Shown here one piece after another: positions 60,573-64,000 of a stretch of DNA of 64,000 bases (position 1 is the stretch's first letter; each line of letters begins with the position of its first letter). The stretch covers positions 496,001-560,000 of the forward strand of contig JAVKCG010000009.1 of assembly GCA_040222875.1 (NCBI GenBank), read 5' to 3'. Made by a program: the position numbers and the translations under genes. The stretch is from JAJCYL01 sp040222875 (lineage in GTDB: Bacteria > Bacteroidota > Bacteroidia > Cytophagales > Cyclobacteriaceae). The notes beneath the pieces are model-generated. The model ran no database searches and had not been told where the DNA came from. It saw only the letters and a program-made list of their open reading frames with translations.

Positions 60573-62291
60573 ATGAAAACCTACCTTTCCGTCGTTTTAT
60601 CGCTGCTAGTTCTTGGATGCCAACCGACTATTCAAAAATCTTCAAACCCCTCAACCGATCAGGAAAAGGTTTATGGTGTAATGGGCGATTCCGCCATGGT
60701 GGCTTCTGCACATCCAATCGCATCACAAATTGGGTTAGACATTATGATGAAAGGCGGCAATGCTTTTGATGCCGCCGTAGCAGTTCAGTTTGCTTTAACC
60801 ATTGCTTACCCAAGGGCAGGAAATATAGGAGGAGGTGGTTTCGCAGTAATCAGGGAAGCCAATGGAAATATCGCTTCGCTTGATTTCAGGGAAAAAGCAC
60901 CCTCACTTGCCACCCGTGACCTCTACCTTGATGAAAATGGGGATGTAATTGACGGCCTAAGCATTGAAGGCCGGCTGGCCTGTGGCGTTCCTGGTTCGGT
61001 AGATGGCATGTTCAAAATCCATGAAAAATATGGTTCCCTGCCGATAGAGGAGCTCATTCAACCAGCGATTGACTTAGCTGATAATGGCATTGTATTAACA
61101 GCTCAGGAAGCATCAAGCTTTGAGCGCTTCAAAGAACAATTCAAGAAGAACAACACATGGGATTTGCCGGTATTAAAAGAGGAGCCCTGGCAGGAAGGTG
61201 ATACAGTGTACTATAAGGAGCTGGCCGTTACCTTATCCCTAATCCGGGATCTCGGCCGGGAAGGCTTTTATGGCGGTGTGGTAGCCGATCAAATTGTGAA
61301 AGATGTGCGTGGAGGCGGGGGCATTATTTCACTCGATGATTTGGCCAACTATCAAAGTAAATGGCGGGAACCAGTAACCGGGTCTTACAAAGGCTTGAGG
61401 GTAATATCAATGCCACCTCCCTCCAGCGGAGGCATAGCGTTGATTCAGATGCTACAAGGTGCTGAAATGTTTGACTTACCTGAGTGGGGCCACAATGCAA
61501 CTAAAACCACGCATGCAATGACCGAAATTGAGCGTCGGGTATACGCTGATAGGGCCACTTATTTAGGTGACCCTGATTTTGTTGAAGTGCCCCAAACGAT
61601 GTTGCTATCAAACGACTATAACAAAGATCGTTTCAATGCTATTTCAATGAATGAAAAAACCCCTTCTACTGAAATAAAAGAAGGGTTGGTGGAAGTAATT
61701 GAAAGTGTTGAAACAACACATTTTTCTATTGTTGATCCTATGGGCAATGCCATTGCCATTACCACAACACTCAACTCTTTCTATGGAAATAAAGTAATGG
61801 TGAAAGGCGCCGGGTTTTGGTTGAATAATGAAATGGATGACTTCAGTGCAAAGCCTGGGGTGCCTAATCAGTTTGGACTGGTTGGTAATGAGATGAACTC
61901 CATTGCACCAGAGAAAAGGATGCTCAGCTCCATGACGCCAACCATCGTTGAAAAAGACAATAGAGCTTACATGCTTCTTGGTACACCGGGTGGTTCAACA
62001 ATTATGACCTCGGTATTTCAGGCAATACTGAATGTGGTGGATCATGGCATGACCATGCAGGAAGCTGTAAATGCCAAAAGGGCGCACCATCAATGGCTTC
62101 CTGATAATATCATTCATGAGGAAGGAGCATTTACCCCTGAGGTTATTTCAGGCCTCGAAGAACTTGGTCATGAGGTTGAGCTGCGAGAAGGTATTATCGG
62201 ACGGATGGATTGTATACTCATTCATCCGGATGGAAAAATAGAAGGGGCCTCTGATTACAATCGTGGGGATAATGAATCAAAGGGATTTTAA
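60573..62291 (+). CDS. ggt: Gamma-glutamyltransferase lipoprotein
   Basis: 572 residues from the ATG at 60573, with a lipoprotein signal (MKTYLSVVLSLLVLGCQ). It matches Ggt throughout: SAHPIASQIGLDIMMKGGNA, REKAPSLATRDLYLDENGDV, the processing site and catalytic Thr in VETTHFSIVDPMGNAI, and MTPTIVEKDNRAYMLLGTPG with the substrate-binding end. It cleaves itself into two subunits and hydrolyses or transfers gamma-glutamyl groups in the periplasm. The P1 peptidase gene overlaps its stop by 1 base, so the two are co-translated. Confidence 0.93.
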   Translation: MKTYLSVVLSLLVLGCQPTIQKSSNPSTDQEKVYGVMGDSAMVASAHPIASQIGLDIMMKGGNAFDAAVAVQFALTIAYPRAGNIGGGGFAVIREANGNIASLDFREKAPSLATRDLYLDENGDVIDGLSIEGRLACGVPGSVDGMFKIHEKYGSLPIEELIQPAIDLADNGIVLTAQEASSFERFKEQFKKNNTWDLPVLKEEPWQEGDTVYYKELAVTLSLIRDLGREGFYGGVVADQIVKDVRGGGGIISLDDLANYQSKWREPVTGSYKGLRVISMPPPSSGGIALIQMLQGAEMFDLPEWGHNATKTTHAMTEIERRVYADRATYLGDPDFVEVPQTMLLSNDYNKDRFNAISMNEKTPSTEIKEGLVEVIESVETTHFSIVDPMGNAIAITTTLNSFYGNKVMVKGAGFWLNNEMDDFSAKPGVPNQFGLVGNEMNSIAPEKRMLSSMTPTIVEKDNRAYMLLGTPGGSTIMTSVFQAILNVVDHGMTMQEAVNAKRAHHQWLPDNIIHEEGAFTPEVISGLEELGHEVELREGIIGRMDCILIHPDGKIEGASDYNRGDNESKGF

Positions 62292-63397
62292 TGATCAGGC
62301 TTACCATCTGGATAATTCTCCTTCCAATATGCTTGAACGCCCAACGTCTGAGAGATTTGGGGATTCAGCCAGGTGTTTTGAGTCCGGGAGAATTAAATAG
62401 CATTACTGATGTAGATGGAGTACTGGTTGGTCACGAAACAATAATCGAGGGCGACAGCATTAGAACTGGCGTTACTGCCATCCTGCCCCACCCAGGTAAC
62501 ATTTTTCAGCAAAAAGTTGGTGGAGCCATATACATAGGCAACGGCTTCGGCAAATTGATGGGCTACAGCCAGGTAGAAGAGTTAGGTTTTATCGAAACGC
62601 CCATTGTTCTCACAAACACGTTGAGTGTACCCACGGCTGCAAACGCTGTGATCAAATACACACTCGGTCAGTCAGGAAATGAAGAAGTGCGATCAGTAAA
62701 TGCCGTTGTTGGGGAAACCAATGACGGCTATCTGAATGACATACGTGGCATGCATGTTAAACAGCGCCATGTATTAAATGCAATTGAAAATGCCACAACG
62801 GGACAGGTAGCCGAAGGCAACGTTGGTGCTGGAACAGGAACGATTTGCTTTGGTTTTAAAGGGGGCATTGGTACTTCTTCTCGTAAGTTACCAGATGAGT
62901 TAGGTGGCTATACAATTGGCGTACTTGTTCAAACCAATTTTGGAGGCGTCCTCTCAGTAGATGGCGTTCCTGTTGGCAAAGAGCTTGACCAATATGTTTT
63001 CAAAAATAAATTAAACGATTCAGGTGACGGCTCTTGCATAATTGTAGTTGCTACTGATGCTCCACTCGACTCACGAAACTTGAATCGGTTGGCAAAAAGA
63101 GCGTTTCTTGGTTTGGGCCGAACAGGCGGAATAGCTTCCAATGGCAGCGGTGATTATGTAATTGCATTTACCACAAACCGCTCAGCGGGTGAAGACTACG
63201 GTTCAGATATCAGCATAAATACCAGGGCGTTATTGGAGAACAGTGCGACTTCTCCCTTATTCCTGGCGGCCATTGAAGCTACCGAAGAAGCTATTCTCAA
63301 CTCCCTGACATCTGCTGAAAGTATGACCGGCCATCAAGGCACTATTGATGCGCTACCAATAGATCGGCTTAAAGAGCTTATTAAGAAATACCGGTGA
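62291..63397 (+). CDS. Secreted P1-family peptidase (DmpA-type)
   Basis: 368 residues with a signal peptide (MIRLTIWIILLPICLNAQ). The DmpA/L-aminopeptidase fold is seen in LGIQPGVLSPGELNSITDVD, GNVGAGTGTICFGFKGG and the self-cleavage/nucleophile region GDGSCIIVVATDAPL, where the Ser becomes the new N-terminal nucleophile. It releases N-terminal residues from peptides in the periplasm. It overlaps ggt by 1 base, so these two amide-hydrolysing enzymes form an operon. Confidence 0.9.
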   Translation: MIRLTIWIILLPICLNAQRLRDLGIQPGVLSPGELNSITDVDGVLVGHETIIEGDSIRTGVTAILPHPGNIFQQKVGGAIYIGNGFGKLMGYSQVEELGFIETPIVLTNTLSVPTAANAVIKYTLGQSGNEEVRSVNAVVGETNDGYLNDIRGMHVKQRHVLNAIENATTGQVAEGNVGAGTGTICFGFKGGIGTSSRKLPDELGGYTIGVLVQTNFGGVLSVDGVPVGKELDQYVFKNKLNDSGDGSCIIVVATDAPLDSRNLNRLAKRAFLGLGRTGGIASNGSGDYVIAFTTNRSAGEDYGSDISINTRALLENSATSPLFLAAIEATEEAILNSLTSAESMTGHQGTIDALPIDRLKELIKKYR

Positions 63398-63410
63398 ATT
63401 GATAGCTCAT

Positions 63411-64000
63411 TCACGTAGAAGAAACCATGACCGATTTCGTATTGTCGTGTTTGCTTATCTCTAAATAGAAACTTCTTAGCCCTTCATAGGATTCGGCCGG
63501 AAACCGACCTTTATTGCGTACCAGTTTTCTAACATAAATCAATTGGCCTTCCTGATTTATTACCTCAGAACTGTAAGTACCAAATTCTGATTCAATGTTC
63601 ACCGGTTCTGGTATATATTCCGGATGCATGCCTTGTGGAAGCTGGTAGATTACCGAATCGATTTCTGTGTAATCATTTATCAAAACCACCTCAGACTTGC
63701 GTTGCTCAATTTTCCTTGGAGCGGATGTGACCCTGTTCATAAGATTAGGTACAATAAACAATCGCTTGCCTGATACGGATGCATATTTTGAAAGTGTCAG
63801 GTCAAGCTTAACCTCTGCACTCGGAATGATCGACCTTTCATTGGTCATCGAAAAATCGTCTATTTCGAAAGAGGGAATTTCGATGATCTTATAAAGCCAG
63901 TCTTTCTGATCTTCTGATGATTGATTTAGGTAATAGTCCAGATTGTCAGCTTCATACATCAGCCCCTTGTTGGTAGTGCTAACTGTGGCTTTCGCATTTC
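63411..64000 (-). CDS. DUF3857/DUF3858-type protein, N-terminus cut by window edge
   Basis: The frame runs from its stop at 63411 past the right edge without a stop, so the visible 196 residues are a C-terminal part. Segments such as RLFIVPNLMNRVTSAPRKIE, RKSEVVLINDYTEIDSVIYQ and YIPEPVNIESEFGTYSSEVI fit the beta-sandwich DUF3858 end of large secreted proteins with a transglutaminase-like domain (DUF3857). An internal ATG at 63959 is not the true start. Function unknown. Confidence 0.7.
   Translation of the reverse strand, partial: NAKATVSTTNKGLMYEADNLDYYLNQSSEDQKDWLYKIIEIPSFEIDDFSMTNERSIIPSAEVKLDLTLSKYASVSGKRLFIVPNLMNRVTSAPRKIEQRKSEVVLINDYTEIDSVIYQLPQGMHPEYIPEPVNIESEFGTYSSEVINQEGQLIYVRKLVRNKGRFPAESYEGLRSFYLEISKHDNTKSVMVSST

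Overview
The window looks like chromosomal DNA of a member of the Bacteroidota, most likely a marine or environmental Cytophagales-type bacterium. The reasons are: gene families (HU-related histone-like protein of the Bacteroidetes type, stand-alone MetH homocysteine-binding domain, LytS/LytTR pair with a LiaF-like protein, YwqK/MORN lipoprotein, TonB-fused anti-sigma factor), the TAnnTTTG-type -7 promoter boxes, moderate-to-low GC, and many lipoprotein and secreted-protein signals. No rRNA or tRNA gene and no CRISPR array was seen. The assignment below order level is not supported.

Layout. 1-8.9 kb: a secreted DinB protein cut by the left edge, molybdopterin synthase moaD-moaE, a DUF255/thioredoxin lipoprotein, a sugar porter, an SRPBCC+GyrI-like protein, a candidate structured RNA with a strong terminator, then an M20 amidohydrolase, a MazG-like pyrophosphohydrolase and a HisC-like aminotransferase. 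8.9-13 kb: a LiaF-LytS-LytTR operon whose promoter carries two direct repeats 21 bp apart, and a divergent envelope protein. 13-18.9 kb: a lysine/alanine-rich histone-H1-like protein, a cyclophilin, small regulators (LuxR-HTH, AraC), a TAP-type hydrolase, rsmG and a Tat-exported M15 peptidase.

18.9-21.6 kb is a repeat island: a REP-associated tyrosine transposase (RAYT) inside its REP ends, two 111-bp miniature copies lacking the transposase, an approximately 180-bp degenerate duplication, and a copied 3' end of the M15 peptidase gene. 21.7-26.1 kb holds an NtrC/NtrY-like two-component pair and an ECF sigma/anti-sigma-TonB pair. 26.1-31.2 kb is a run of minus-strand metabolic genes (enoyl-CoA hydratase, aminopeptidase P, SDR, DksA/TraR-type protein).

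31.2-35 kb is an accessory region. Two copies of a 68-bp structured repeat lie just upstream of successive genes, and a cassette-like arrangement has attC-like imperfect inverted repeats. It carries a DUF262-DUF1524 (GmrSD-like) nuclease and an antitoxin/PIN-toxin pair. 35-54.6 kb is mainly housekeeping and metabolism: Gfo/Idh oxidoreductase, M29 and M20 peptidases, yaaA, polyphosphate kinase, homocysteine methyltransferase, a degenerate SpeD-like protein, dispanin/DUF2752 pair, glycosyltransferase, ECF sigma, SulP transporter, ribBA, LolA and FtsK.

54.7-57.6 kb contains a two-gene candidate anti-phage operon (PutAbiC-like membrane protein plus an unrecognised partner). It is divergent from an HU-type gene, with a five-unit 22-bp iteron-like array between them. 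57.7-64 kb ends with a propeller-type protein, conserved hypotheticals, gamma-glutamyltransferase and a P1-family peptidase in one operon, and a DUF3857/3858-like protein cut by the right edge. The least explained parts of the window are the cassette-like region, the iteron/AbiC locus and the RAYT island.
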